This document shows, piece by piece, positions 1 through 9,796 of a stretch of 64,000 bases of DNA (position 1 is its first letter; each line of letters starts with the position of its first letter). The DNA comes from an uncultured Planktomarina sp. (GTDB lineage: Bacteria; Pseudomonadota; Alphaproteobacteria; Rhodobacterales; Rhodobacteraceae). The position numbers and the translations under genes are program-made. The notes below the pieces were generated by a model. It was given only the letters and a program-made list of their open reading frames with translations, ran no database searches and had not been told where the DNA came from. The DNA is taken from the NCBI GenBank assembly GCA_905182535.1, contig CAJJBZ010000002.1:113180-177179 (forward strand), written 5' to 3'.

Positions 1-156
1 CGCATCTGCAGAGATATTTTGTAATAAACGGCCCGCGTCATCCATGAAACCTGTAAATAAAATCTTGCTGGTATTCAGATTGGTCAATGTGACTGCAATA
101 CCTCCCGCGTGAGTGCCGTCCGTGCCATTGAGGGTATGTGATGAAATAATTGCCAT
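1..156 (-). CDS. transthyretin-like / 5-hydroxyisourate hydrolase-family protein (N-terminal part; runs off the window)
   Basis: Only the first 52 residues are in the window. The order is: start ATG, an SSHTLNGTDGTHAGG segment, a beta-rich stretch, then DDAGRLLQNISADA. This matches the N-terminus of HIUase/transthyretin proteins (an (S/T)THVLD-like histidine segment, then a DADGR-like turn). Classical HIUases hydrolyse 5-hydroxyisourate in urate breakdown. The start ATG overlaps the stop of the upstream ThDP-enzyme gene by one base (TAATG), so the two are almost certainly translationally coupled. No other purine gene is visible, so a role in the hydroxy-acid pathway of its operon is as likely as urate catabolism. 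The family call is fairly safe; the substrate is unknown. Confidence 0.6.
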   Translation of the reverse strand, partial: MAIISSHTLNGTDGTHAGGIAVTLTNLNTSKILFTGFMDDAGRLLQNISADA

Positions 157-1874
157 TATTCTATCGAAGCCTTGTCGCGTTTGTCAGAAGTTGCAGCAAC
201 AATTGGACTAATCACACCGCGGCACTTTACGTTAACAATTGCAGTTTTGCCACTAGCCATAGCTCTTTTTAAGGCGGGCGCTAATTGATCACGAGTTTCA
301 ACTAATTCTCCATGCCCACCAAGCCCCTCGCACATAGAATGGAACGGAATATCGCGGAAATCGGTGGCAAAGTGTTTGCCGTTTGCAAAAAGACGTTCCT
401 GTTGTTGGCTGATACAATCCAATCCTCCGTTATTGTCTATGACAATAGTGATAGGCAGGTTATCTTGGAAGGCCGATTCAATTGATAGTCCACCTGACAA
501 GAATGCGCCATCACCTGAAATTACAACTACGTTACTATCTGGGTGTAACGCCTTTGCTGATACTCCAAAGGATACACCAACTCCAAGCAATGAGTAATTG
601 CCCGGATGCATGATCCCAGCCAGTTTTTGCCCACGCCAACCAGCCATATTTACAGCAATTTCTGACCAAAAATGTGTATTTCCACCATCAAAAATAAGCC
701 AATCATTTTCACTGATTTGCTCCTGAACATCTAGTGACAGTTGCAGTGGGTGCATTTTTCCAGGCTTGGCTGTTTCTGCGTCAATATGAGTGTACCAGTC
801 ATCCACCCAAGCTGCACGTCGTTCGCGCTGTAGGTCAAACCATGCTGGCCAAGTCTCACCTAACGCCAGCAAGGCGTCAAAAAACGCGCCGGGGTCAGAT
901 AGAAGGACTTCGTCGGCTGCTTGGTTGTACTCCAACTCTTCGTGGCTTCCGTTGATACAAATCAGTGTCTGGTTAGCAGGAAAAAAAGGTGGATTGCCAA
1001 AATTCATCTGATTATCTAGGCGCCCACCAATTAATAAGATCAGATCAGCCTGATGAATGGCGGCCTTGGATGGATGATACTGATGGAAATCGGCTAGCCC
1101 CATGTAGGCTTCACATTCTTCTCCTAGCAGTTTGGAATGGTAGGGAACATTAAAAATTGGTAGGCGCATCTGTTTTCCAACCGCTTCCAACTTATCTTCT
1201 GACCGCGACCACCAAATGCCATGGCCTCCAATGATAACTGGGCGCTTAGCCTTTTTGACCAAATCGAGGACTAACTCCAATGCCAATGGGTCTGGCCACG
1301 CGCGTGGAACTGGGCGATCGTTACGGTTGAAGGGGCGCTCATGCAGCCCCGCATCCGGTGCGAATGATGAGAACATGATATCGACTGGCAATGATATATG
1401 GACCGGGCCTGGGTATCCAGTTGTTGCGGCTGTCCAAGCGCGGCTAACAAATTCGCTGATGCGTTCTCCATCAGTAATCTGGACCGAATATTTGACCAAA
1501 GGAGCCGCAATTGCCACATCGTCTATTTCTTTGAAACCACCGGCACCTTGTCGTTTTAATGTAGAGGAGCCAGTAATAAAAATAACCGGGCTGCGTTCAC
1601 CACCTGCTTCCAGCATTGCTGGCACAGCATTAGCGAAACCTTCTGGCCCAACGAGGCATACCACAGGTTTACGTGTTATCCGCGCGTGGCCATCAGCCAG
1701 GTGGCCAGCAATCTGTTCATGCGGTGTATTAATCACTGGCATTTGACATTCCATAAACCCCTCTAAAGCAGGATTACAGAAACCACCAGACAGGGTAAAG
1801 ACGTGATCTACACCTTTTTTCTTGAGTGCATGGGCGAGTAATGCGCCCCCTCTAATGTTTTTGCGCTCAGTCAT
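156..1874 (-). CDS. thiamine-diphosphate-dependent enzyme, acetolactate synthase / 2-oxoacid decarboxylase type
   Basis: 572 residues, the usual length of the IlvB/benzoylformate-decarboxylase superfamily. The N-terminal pyrimidine-binding domain has the conserved Glu (E53 in TPHEQIAGHLADGHAR). The C-terminal domain has the ThDP/Mg motif starting with GDG at 454-456 and closing with NN at 481-482. These enzymes decarboxylate or carboligate 2-oxoacids in the cytoplasm. The next gene upstream (58-base gap, same strand) is an FMN alpha-hydroxy-acid dehydrogenase, so the pair could oxidise a 2-hydroxy acid and then decarboxylate the 2-oxo acid, as MdlB/MdlC do for mandelate. Anabolic acetolactate synthase is less likely because no small subunit (ilvH) is adjacent. 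The substrate cannot be read from the sequence. Confidence 0.85.
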   Translation of the reverse strand: MTERKNIRGGALLAHALKKKGVDHVFTLSGGFCNPALEGFMECQMPVINTPHEQIAGHLADGHARITRKPVVCLVGPEGFANAVPAMLEAGGERSPVIFITGSSTLKRQGAGGFKEIDDVAIAAPLVKYSVQITDGERISEFVSRAWTAATTGYPGPVHISLPVDIMFSSFAPDAGLHERPFNRNDRPVPRAWPDPLALELVLDLVKKAKRPVIIGGHGIWWSRSEDKLEAVGKQMRLPIFNVPYHSKLLGEECEAYMGLADFHQYHPSKAAIHQADLILLIGGRLDNQMNFGNPPFFPANQTLICINGSHEELEYNQAADEVLLSDPGAFFDALLALGETWPAWFDLQRERRAAWVDDWYTHIDAETAKPGKMHPLQLSLDVQEQISENDWLIFDGGNTHFWSEIAVNMAGWRGQKLAGIMHPGNYSLLGVGVSFGVSAKALHPDSNVVVISGDGAFLSGGLSIESAFQDNLPITIVIDNNGGLDCISQQQERLFANGKHFATDFRDIPFHSMCEGLGGHGELVETRDQLAPALKRAMASGKTAIVNVKCRGVISPIVAATSDKRDKASIE

Positions 1875-1931
1875 TGTAATTTATTTACCTCAGATCTTTG
1901 CCTCAATTTGTATTGCTGCCATTTTTTTAGG

Positions 1932-3104
1932 TCACGCTGCATTTGATGGGGCGCCTGTTTTGTTGAAAATGACATTAGGCCAAATGCCGGTTGTAGAGTT
2001 TAGGCCCAATTGAGCCAGCACGACGCTGATATCATCTGCAAAGCATTTCAAGAGCGCGTTTAATCCATTAGGACCCTCTGCACCTAAGGCTAACAGCGTT
2101 GGCCTACCCAACATTACAAAATCTGCACCAAGTGCCAGTGCCTTCACGACATCCTCACCATTGCGAACGCCACTGTCAAATAGCAGAGGAAAGTCTGGGC
2201 CCACTGCCGCCCGGATTAACGGTAAAAGCCATATGGCTGGTGGTACACTATCAAGCTGCCGTCCGCCGTGGTTTGAAACGTATATTGCGTCTGCTCCAAG
2301 ACCTTGCAGCCGGTGGGCATCCTTAGCTGATGTTACGCCTTTTACAATAAGTTTGCCTGGCCATTTTTTTCGGAGAATTTTAAAAAACTCCCAATTAGCC
2401 CCCCCACGACCGGCCTCTCGGCTAAACTTCGATATCCCACCACTATCTATATAGTTTTTTGGGCTTGGCACTCCTGCAGATAAGGTCGCAAGCGACCACT
2501 TTGGATGGGTTGCAAAATCCCAGAATGCGCCTGATGTCATTGAAAACGGGAGATTTAAACCATTACGTAAGTCGCGTACCCGGCGTGAGACTTGTGGTAC
2601 GTCTACGGTTAACACAAGCGTCTCAAAGCCAGCATTAAATGCACGGTCGACCATAGCCAGTGTCGCCTCAATGGACGTGCCAAAATACAGCTGGAACCAA
2701 GCACGCTTGCCTGCCCAGCCTGCCATATCCTCCATCGAACTGGAGGCTGCAGATGATAGGCATAGCGGAAAATCGAATTTGTTTGCTGCATCAGCTAAAA
2801 ACTTATCTGCGTTGGGGCACACTAGATTACACATCCCCATGGGTGCCACGCCAAATGGCACACTGAATTCACTACCCAAGATCGACGTAGAGAGCGAACG
2901 GTGTGAAACATTTTCCATGACGCGAGGCTGTAGCATGATATCGTCAAAGGCTGTTTCGTTACGTGCTACACCTACCTCACGACCTGCTGCCCCTTCAATG
3001 AAGTCATAGACGAGTCTTGGGAGGCGTTTCCCCGCTAAACGCCTGGCATCCTCAGTTGAAAATACATGACTCTTTTTTTGGCGCACGTTATAAATTGCCC
3101 CCAT
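1932..3104 (-). CDS. FMN-dependent alpha-hydroxy-acid dehydrogenase/oxidase (LldD family)
   Basis: 390 residues, full length for the L-lactate dehydrogenase / glycolate oxidase / mandelate dehydrogenase family. An N-terminal segment (ARRLAGKRLPRLVYDFIEGAAG) is followed by a TIM barrel. The barrel carries the active-site signature VSNHGGRQLD (about residue 280), with the catalytic His and the Arg that binds the substrate carboxylate, and a GVRNGEDVVKALALGAD phosphate-binding turn. It oxidises a 2-hydroxy acid to a 2-oxo acid. It is the first gene of a minus-strand unit with the ThDP enzyme and the HIUase-like gene; the LysR gene lies just upstream on the same strand. True lactate dehydrogenase cannot be excluded, but pairing with a decarboxylase favours another 2-hydroxy acid. 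Confidence 0.88.
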   Translation of the reverse strand: MGAIYNVRQKKSHVFSTEDARRLAGKRLPRLVYDFIEGAAGREVGVARNETAFDDIMLQPRVMENVSHRSLSTSILGSEFSVPFGVAPMGMCNLVCPNADKFLADAANKFDFPLCLSSAASSSMEDMAGWAGKRAWFQLYFGTSIEATLAMVDRAFNAGFETLVLTVDVPQVSRRVRDLRNGLNLPFSMTSGAFWDFATHPKWSLATLSAGVPSPKNYIDSGGISKFSREAGRGGANWEFFKILRKKWPGKLIVKGVTSAKDAHRLQGLGADAIYVSNHGGRQLDSVPPAIWLLPLIRAAVGPDFPLLFDSGVRNGEDVVKALALGADFVMLGRPTLLALGAEGPNGLNALLKCFADDISVVLAQLGLNSTTGIWPNVIFNKTGAPSNAA

Positions 3105-3281
3105 TGGCTATTATTGTATTATCCTTTTACAATAATTTAATGTGGTGCGACCAATCTAAAAGCATCCGGAACTCATACGTAAGTTCTATGTGAGTATTAG
3201 CACAGTGCGAAAAGCTGATTAAGGCCTGCCTTTTTAAAGTTTTTGAGGATAGTTGCGTGCGGGACTGATCGCTGGGCAGCG

Positions 3282-4217
3282 TCAGCGGCTCTCTCGGCTG
3301 AGCACTATTACTTGATCAACACGGTCTTTCAGTTGGTTGGAAAAAAAATCTACAAATTTCAGTGCTTCGCGTGATAAACTTTCACGCTGCGCTGTAACTA
3401 TGGTGACGAAATATGTTAAATTTTGTTCTATTGGCCGAAATACAACTCCCCCCATTCGGACAGCTTGCTCAGCGGAAAAGGGATCAGAAATAGCAAGTAC
3501 AGATGCCTCGCGGACAAGCGCTCCAGCAAGTGGCATATTCGCCACCGTTAGGCGTGAGCGAGCTCGCAGTTTGTCCGATAGCCTCGTCTCTATCGACATC
3601 ATAGCATCTGGATAGGTGTCTCCAAAGGTTACAAAGGTCTCCGTCTCAGCAAGTTGGTTCAGATCAACAGAACCATACTCACCTGCCAACCAATGATCTT
3701 CCGGTATTAGGCATACATAAGGTACGGATGTTTGATATAAAATTTCAACACCCTGGTGGTCTGCTTCACGACCTACAATGCCAAGATCGATCTGGCGTGT
3801 CTGTACGGCATCTAAAATGGCTGGGGTGTTTCGCGATTGGATCTCAAAACGAATTTCTGGATTTACATTGTACAGTCTACCAATAGCTTTTGGCAGTTCA
3901 ATCGTAGAAATCGACTGTATCGCCCCAATGGAGATTACACCACCTTGCGAAGTACGAATTGACTTTGCCAATTCTTCCAAGCGATCAATACCAAAAAACA
4001 TACCCTCAACACCTTCGTAGAAATGTCGACCTTCAACCGTTGGCGTTAGGCCTCGTCCCACACGGGCAAACAGTGGAAAACCAACTGCATATTCAAGATC
4101 AGCAACTAGCCGGCTAACACTGGGTTGCGAGATGTGCATCATTTTGGCTGCTCCTGTGATGGAACCCGCCCTAATTGTTGCTCTTAATGCTTCTAACTGG
4201 CGTAGATTCACCCTCAC
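3282..4217 (-). CDS. LysR-family transcriptional regulator
   Basis: 311 residues with the standard LysR layout. The N-terminal winged HTH (residues about 1-60) reads NLRQLEALRATIRAGSITGAAKMMHISQPSVSRLVADLE, followed by a periplasmic-binding-like effector domain (about 90-295). It sits between the hydroxy-acid genes (same strand, downstream) and the ABC importer operon (divergent, starting at 4621). It is therefore placed to control both in response to a pathway metabolite. The 403-base divergent intergenic region is the probable operator region. LysR proteins commonly autoregulate; that part is inferred. Confidence 0.93.
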   Translation of the reverse strand: MRVNLRQLEALRATIRAGSITGAAKMMHISQPSVSRLVADLEYAVGFPLFARVGRGLTPTVEGRHFYEGVEGMFFGIDRLEELAKSIRTSQGGVISIGAIQSISTIELPKAIGRLYNVNPEIRFEIQSRNTPAILDAVQTRQIDLGIVGREADHQGVEILYQTSVPYVCLIPEDHWLAGEYGSVDLNQLAETETFVTFGDTYPDAMMSIETRLSDKLRARSRLTVANMPLAGALVREASVLAISDPFSAEQAVRMGGVVFRPIEQNLTYFVTIVTAQRESLSREALKFVDFFSNQLKDRVDQVIVLSRESR

Positions 4218-4620
4218 ACCCCATTCGTTAATTTATGTAATAGACCTCATTCATATCTTTTAGCTATGTGTATTTTGTGTGCCTAAAGCAATGCCTAGAA
4301 TAGAAATTCTGTCTTTCAGGGGTCTCAAGACTACGTTTTGCCAGAGCTATTTTTGAGTGCAGGGTGTGCTGTAAAACAGAGGTATGACTAATCTGAATAA
4401 ATAAATAAATAAATAAATACTTTTTACCTGCAATTTCGGTTATAGTTGAAATTCAAACTACTGGGGTTTAATTTCGAATTGAAAAATACTCAAATAAGAA
4501 ATGCAACAATCTGAAATATGTATGACGTTTTATTAAGTAATTTTATAACTATTTAACGAATACTAACTGCAGGTTTCAGGGTCTCAGATCAAACAAAGAT
4601 TAAGTGTCACAAGGGAGTGA
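4218..4620. promoter_or_regulatory. divergent intergenic region between the LysR gene and the ABC importer operon
   Basis: 403 AT-rich bases without a convincing gene. It contains a short tandem AAAT/AATA run near 4397-4420 and ends in a good ribosome binding site (AAGGGAG at about 4611-4617) ahead of the importer's first ATG. Divergent LysR promoters normally carry a T-N11-A type box. Several loose matches exist in DNA this AT-rich, so I do not assign one. Confidence 0.4.
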
Positions 4621-6220
4621 ATGATGACTAAAAAGTTTATAGCTCAACAGCAAAATAAATTAGCAAACGGGATTATTGGTCGCCGTCAGTTTATGATGTC
4701 GGTATTAGCAACGGGTCTGGCAGTGCCTGCAGTTTTGAGCCTAGCCAACAAAGCGGAGGCAGCAGCACCAAACCGCGGCGGCTTATTCAGAATGGGTCTT
4801 GGCCACGGCAGTACTACTGACTCACTAGACTCGGCTACCTCTGAGAACCATTTCACTTTGGTGAATGGTTATACGTTTGCAAACCATTTGACCGAAGTTA
4901 ACAATAATGGCGAGCTGATTGGCGAATTGGCCGAAAGCTATGAGTCATCAGATGCTCAAAAATGGGTGTTTAACCTTCGGCAGGGTGTTGAATTTCATAA
5001 TGGCAAAACCCTGACATCTGAAGATGTCATTGCCTCTTTTAATCATCACATGGGTGAAGACTCCACTTCTGCTGCAAAAGGCCTTTTAGTAGCAGTCAAG
5101 TCAGTAACTGCAGATGGAAAAAACCGAGTAATTTTTGATTTGGAAGCTCCAAACGCTGACTTCCCGTTCATCGTAAGTGATTACCATATTTCTATCCGTC
5201 CTGCTGGGGATATGACGTCAGGCATCGGAACCGGTGGCTACGTTGTGCAATCGTTTGAGCCAGGCGTGAAATGTGTTTTAAAGCGCAACCCGAATTATTG
5301 GAAGGAAGGGCGTGCACATTTCGATGAGGTTGAGCTGTTATCAATTGTTGATCCAACAGCGCGTCAAACTGCTCTAATGAACGGTGACATTGACGGTATG
5401 GATCGTGTTGATTTGAAAACGATTAATTTGTTTAAGATGAACCCAAATGTGAATATTTTGGAGACTACGGGTACTGCGCACTATACTTTCCCAATGCGTT
5501 TGAACGTTGATCCTTTTGGCGATTATGATCTAAGAATGGCGTTGAAGCATTCAATTAGACGCCAAGAGCTTGTTGACAAAATTCTACTTGGCTATGGAGC
5601 TGTTGGTAACGACCATCCAATTTCTACAGCTAACCGGTATCACAACTCTGACTTACCACAGCGTGAGTTTGATGCTGATAAGGCCGCATTCCATTATAAA
5701 AAATCAGGCCATTCAGGAAAAATTCAGCTTTCAGCAGCAGACGCAGCATTTTCAGGAGCAGTGGATGCGGCACAATTGATAGCAAACTCGGCATCTGAAG
5801 CGGGTATTGAGATTGAAGTGGTCCGCGAGCCAAATGATTGCATACTGGTCAAATGTTTGGAACAACGACGCTAAAGGTTGGTGTGCATGCTATTGGGGTG
5901 GTCGTCCAACTGAAGATTGGATGTTCTCTGCAGCTTATACAAATGACACAGAATGGAACGATACCAATTGGAAAGGGACCGATGGTTCCAAGCGGTTCAA
6001 CCGTTTGGTAAAGGAAGCACGGGCTGAGCTTAATGATTCAAAGCGTAGAGAGATCTACTATGAGTGTCAGCACCTTATCAGTGACGATGGGGGTTCAATA
6101 GTTCCATTGTTCAACAGTTACGTTGGCGCCAACAGTAAAGCGGTTGCGCATGATGAACAGGTTGCGGCTAACTGGGATACTGACGGCGCAAAATGTGTCG
6201 AACGTTGGTGGTTCGCTTAA
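4621..6220 (+). pseudogene. ABC transporter periplasmic substrate-binding protein, SBP family 5 (frameshifted)
   Basis: About 530 residues across two frames, matching DppA/OppA-type binding proteins. The N-terminus has a twin-arginine-like signal (GRRQFMMSVLATGLAVPA...AEAA, residues about 20-48). The family core (ALVNGDIDGMDRVD-like region, DYDLRMALKHSIRRQELVDKILLGYG) follows. The first frame runs to 5874 and the second resumes with AYWSNVWNNDAKGWCACYWGGRPTEDWMF to 6220. A single extra base near 5838, between EPND and AYW, restores one frame, and both parts are otherwise intact. It is the first gene of an operon with two permeases and a double ATPase. The ligand is likely a peptide, opine or other small amine/acid. 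Confidence 0.88.
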
Positions 6221-6285
6221 CTTTATGCGTTATGCTTAGGCTGGAAACTTCTGGCCTAAGCACCAATCTTTAAGGTAATAAAATT

Positions 6286-7265
6286 TTGCACCCGGTATTA
6301 AAAACTGTTCTTGGCCGCCTCGCCATGGGCGTGATCACTTTGTTTGTCGTATCTATCATAATATTTTCAGCAATGGAGCTATTGCCTGGTGATTTTGGGC
6401 AGGCAATTTTAGGTCAGGCTGCGACTGAAGAAACTGTAGCTGCCTTCGCCGCGAACTTGGATTAGATCAACCTGCAATCGTGAGGTATGGACAATGGGTT
6501 GCCGCAGTCCTCCACGGCGACTTGGGAACATCTTTTTCTGGGAGGAATGCCTCAGGTGTGAACCGCTCGAGAGAGGTGGTAGATTTGGTAGTGCCACGAT
6601 TGCGGAACACCTTATTTTTAGCTTCAATGGCGGCATTAGTTGCAGTCCCATTGTCGCTTGTGCTCGGAATTTCAACAGCCCTGTATCGCAATTCGTTTTA
6701 CGATCGTTCAGTTAACATGGCCACTTTAACGACTATTTCGTTTCCAGAATTTTTTGTTGCTTATATTTTAATACTTTTCCTATCTTCACTATATTCAGTG
6801 TTTCCGTCCCTTGCTAATGTTGATGCCGATACCCAGTTTGGTGAGCGTATTTACCGGGCGGCTTTGCCAGCGCTAACTCTTACATTAGTCATTGTTGCCC
6901 ACATGATGCGGATGACCCGGGCTGCAATAATTAATTTATTGGCTAGCCCTTATATTCAAATGGCGCGTTTATCTGGGGCTTCGCCGACAGAAGTCATATT
7001 AAAACATGCTTTGCCTAATGCCTGGGCTCCTATCGCTACGGTTATTGCGTTCAACCTAGCCTATTTAGTTGTGGGAGTTGTGGTAGTTGAAGTCGTTTTT
7101 GTGTACCCTGGTATTGGCCAATTAATGGTAGACGCAGTAGCAAGCAGGGACATCCCAGTTGTTCAGGGCTGCGCTTTGATATTCGCCATGACTTACATCC
7201 TTCTCAACTTACTTGCCGATATTATTGGTATAGTTACCAATCCAAGATTGCTGCACCCAAAATGA
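6286..7265 (+). pseudogene. ABC transporter inner-membrane permease, DppB-like (frameshifted)
   Basis: The reading begins at a TTG at 6286, ten bases after AAGGT, with HPVLKTVLGRLAMGVITLFVVSIIIFSAMELLPGD, the typical DppB N-terminal membrane segment. It stops at 6465. The other frame then reads LRRELGLDQPAIVRYGQW and continues to 7265 with the EAA loop (LASPYIQMARLSGASPTEVILKHALPNAWAPI). One missing C near 6442 joins the two frames. Membrane-spanning permease of a family-5 importer; its stop overlaps the next permease start by four bases (ATGA). Confidence 0.85.
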
Positions 7266-8179
7266 AACCAGAACCTAACACTTATTCAGCTTTAGGCGAG
7301 GTTGCCGCAGTACATGAACGGCGCTCTCTTTGGACACGGATTGTAATAGATTTGCGCAAAGCCCCATTTACAGCGCGCTTTGGCATGGTGGTTATTTTAG
7401 CCTATATGCTTGTTGCAATTTTTGCGCCAGTTTTGGCGCCTTATGGAGAAGCAGAAGTTTTCCCTGAACCTTATGCGCCGTGGAGTTCAATCTATATTTT
7501 CGGTACAGATCAAATTGGTCGGGATATTTTTTCACGGATGATTTATGGCGCAAGAAACACCGTCGGTATTGCAGTTGCAACGACGTTTCTGGCATTCCTC
7601 ATTGGTGGAGCTTTAGGCCTTGCTGCAGCAATAAATAGAAGTTGGCTTGATCAAGTCCTCAGCCGCTCAGTTGATGTTTTAATGGCTATTCCTAGCTTGA
7701 TATTTGCTCTAGTTCTTTTGTCTATTTTTGGATCAACCGTCACTAATTTGATTTTAATTATTGCGGTATTAGATAGCACTCGAGTATTTCGACTGACCCG
7801 TGCGGTGGCGCTGAATGTAGTAGTGATGGATTATGTTGAGGCGGCGCGCCTGCGCGGCGAGGGGCTTGGCTGGATAATGCGGCGGGAAATTTTACCAAAT
7901 ATTATGCCCCCTCTAATAGCAGAATTTGGTTTGCGGTTTTGTTTCGTCTTCCTCACCATTGCGGCCCTGTCGTTTCTTGGAGTTGGGATTCAACCTCCAA
8001 CCGCTGATTGGGGCTCAATGGTACGTGATAATGCATCGCTGATTATGTTTGCCCAGTATGACCTTAAAGTTGGCTTGACCCCGTTGCTCCCAGCAGCAGC
8101 TATAGCGCTGTTAACAGTAGCTATAAACTTTGTTGTGGATTGGTTTCTGCATAAAACTAGCGGGTTACATGATGAGTAA
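7262..8179 (+). CDS. ABC transporter inner-membrane permease, DppC-like
   Basis: 305 residues. A short cytoplasmic N-terminus is followed by the DppC-type first membrane segment (RFGMVVILAYMLVAIFAPVLAPYG) and the GTDQIGRDIFSRMIYGARNT motif. The EAA cytoplasmic loop (YVEAARLRGEGLGWIMRREILPNIMPPL, about 195-225) contacts the ATPase. It overlaps the upstream permease by four bases and the downstream ATPase start by about eight, so it is co-translated. It pairs with the DppB-like subunit to form the channel. Confidence 0.92.
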   Translation: MKPEPNTYSALGEVAAVHERRSLWTRIVIDLRKAPFTARFGMVVILAYMLVAIFAPVLAPYGEAEVFPEPYAPWSSIYIFGTDQIGRDIFSRMIYGARNTVGIAVATTFLAFLIGGALGLAAAINRSWLDQVLSRSVDVLMAIPSLIFALVLLSIFGSTVTNLILIIAVLDSTRVFRLTRAVALNVVVMDYVEAARLRGEGLGWIMRREILPNIMPPLIAEFGLRFCFVFLTIAALSFLGVGIQPPTADWGSMVRDNASLIMFAQYDLKVGLTPLLPAAAIALLTVAINFVVDWFLHKTSGLHDE

Positions 8180-9783
8180 TAGGACCAAAAAAGGTGACGT
8201 CTTACTGTCAATTAAGGGCCTAAAGATACAAGGATTTTCTGACGAAAAATGGCATGACATTATTAATGGTATCGATCTCACTCTACATGCGGGTGAGGTG
8301 CTTGGCCTTATTGGTGAATCTGGAGCGGGCAAGTCGACGCTAGGGCTTGCTGCAATGGGTTATACTCAACCAGGATGTCGTATCACAGAGGGCGAGATCA
8401 TATTTGATGGTGTCGATTTAGCTAAATTGTCAGATGTTGAAAAGCGCAAGTTCTGGGGTGATCGGATGACGTATGTTGCCCAATCAGCGGCGGCGTCCTT
8501 TAACCCTGCGCGTCGGTTGATCGTCCAGACTACAGCTTCAACGATACGGGCCGGTATCAAAAATCGTCAAGACGCTTATGATGACGCAAAGCAGTTGTAT
8601 GACGTTTTAAATTTACCAGACCCTGACAATATTGGTGATCGTTATCCTCATCAGGTTTCAGGCGGACAGTTGCAACGGGTGATGACAGCTATGGCAATGT
8701 CGCCTCGCCCAGATCTATTGGTATTTGATGAGCCTACCACAGCACTTGATGTAACTACGCAGGTTGAGGTTTTGGCCTCGATGAGATCGATAGTGCAAGA
8801 GTTTAATACAGCGGCAATCTATATCACACATGATCTGGCAGTGGTGGCTCAGATGGCTGACGTTATAAAAGTACTTCGCTACGGTTGTGAAGTTGAAGAG
8901 GCGCCCACACGCCAAATGTTGAGCGCACCTAAAGAGGCCTATACTAAATCACTTTGGTCGGTACGGGCACTTGAAAAACCACAACAAACAGCAAAAGCCT
9001 CAGTGTTGTCACTCAAAAATATTGATGCAAGCTATGGAATTCAAGTATTAAAAGGCGTAGATCTACAAATTTTCAAAGGAGAAGTTTTAGCATTAGTAGG
9101 CGAATCTGGTTCTGGTAAGTCTGTTACCAGTTTAATGCACTGGCCTTTTGCCGCAGTTGTCTGGCACTGTGAAGTTTGATGGGGAGGTCTTGCCGCCGGC
9201 GCTTGTAAATCGCAGCAAAGAGCAAAAACGCCGCATTCAAATGATTTATCAAATGGCCGACACGGCCATGAACCCACGACAAACAGTGCGTGAAATAATT
9301 GGCCGCCCACTAGAGTTTTATCTTGGAATTCGGGGGGCCGAACAAACCAAACGAGTTATTGAGCTACTCGAGATGATAGAGCTGGATGCCAATTTTATGG
9401 AGCGGTTGCCTGGAGAATTATCTGGTGGGCAGAAGCAGAGGATCTGTATTGCCCGTGCACTGGCTGCTGAGCCTGAGTTTATAATCTGTGACGAGGTAAC
9501 TTCGGCGCTGGATCAGATTGTTCAGGAGGGGATTCTTAAGCTCCTAATGCGGCTACAAGAAGAGTTGGGGCTGACTTACCTTTTCATCACCCATGACATT
9601 TCAACCGTCAACGCTATTGCAGATCAGGTTGTGGTGATGAACCAAGGTGAAGTAGTGGAGCAAGGCTTGAAAACTGAAGTTTTCCAACCGCCACATCCCG
9701 ACTATACAGCTTTGCTGCTTTCATCCGTACCAGAGATGGACCCTGACTGGTTAACAAACCTTATCTCTAAGCGTGTAGTATAA
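8172..9783 (+). pseudogene. double-domain ABC transporter ATPase (DppD-DppF fusion type, frameshifted)
   Basis: Two ATPase domains in one gene of about 535 residues. Domain 1 has Walker A GESGAGKST, signature VSGGQLQRV and Walker B LLVFDEPTTALD. Domain 2 has Walker A GESGSGKSV, signature LSGGQKQRICIARAL and Walker B FIICDEVTSALD. The first frame ends at 9179 in a foreign tail right after the second Walker A. The second frame resumes with PQLSGTVKFDGE and runs to 9783. One extra or two missing bases between about 9139 and 9152 explain this. Fused dual ATPases of this kind (like YejF/GsiA) energise family-5 importers. The start is ATG 8172 (or 8169), inside the end of the permease gene. Confidence 0.88.
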
Positions 9784-9796
9784 TTAGTTTTAAGAA

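Noticed and set aside
4397..4420. Tandem AAAT units, as a phase-variation tract
   Set aside because: Far from start codons and only about five to six units in generally AT-rich DNA.
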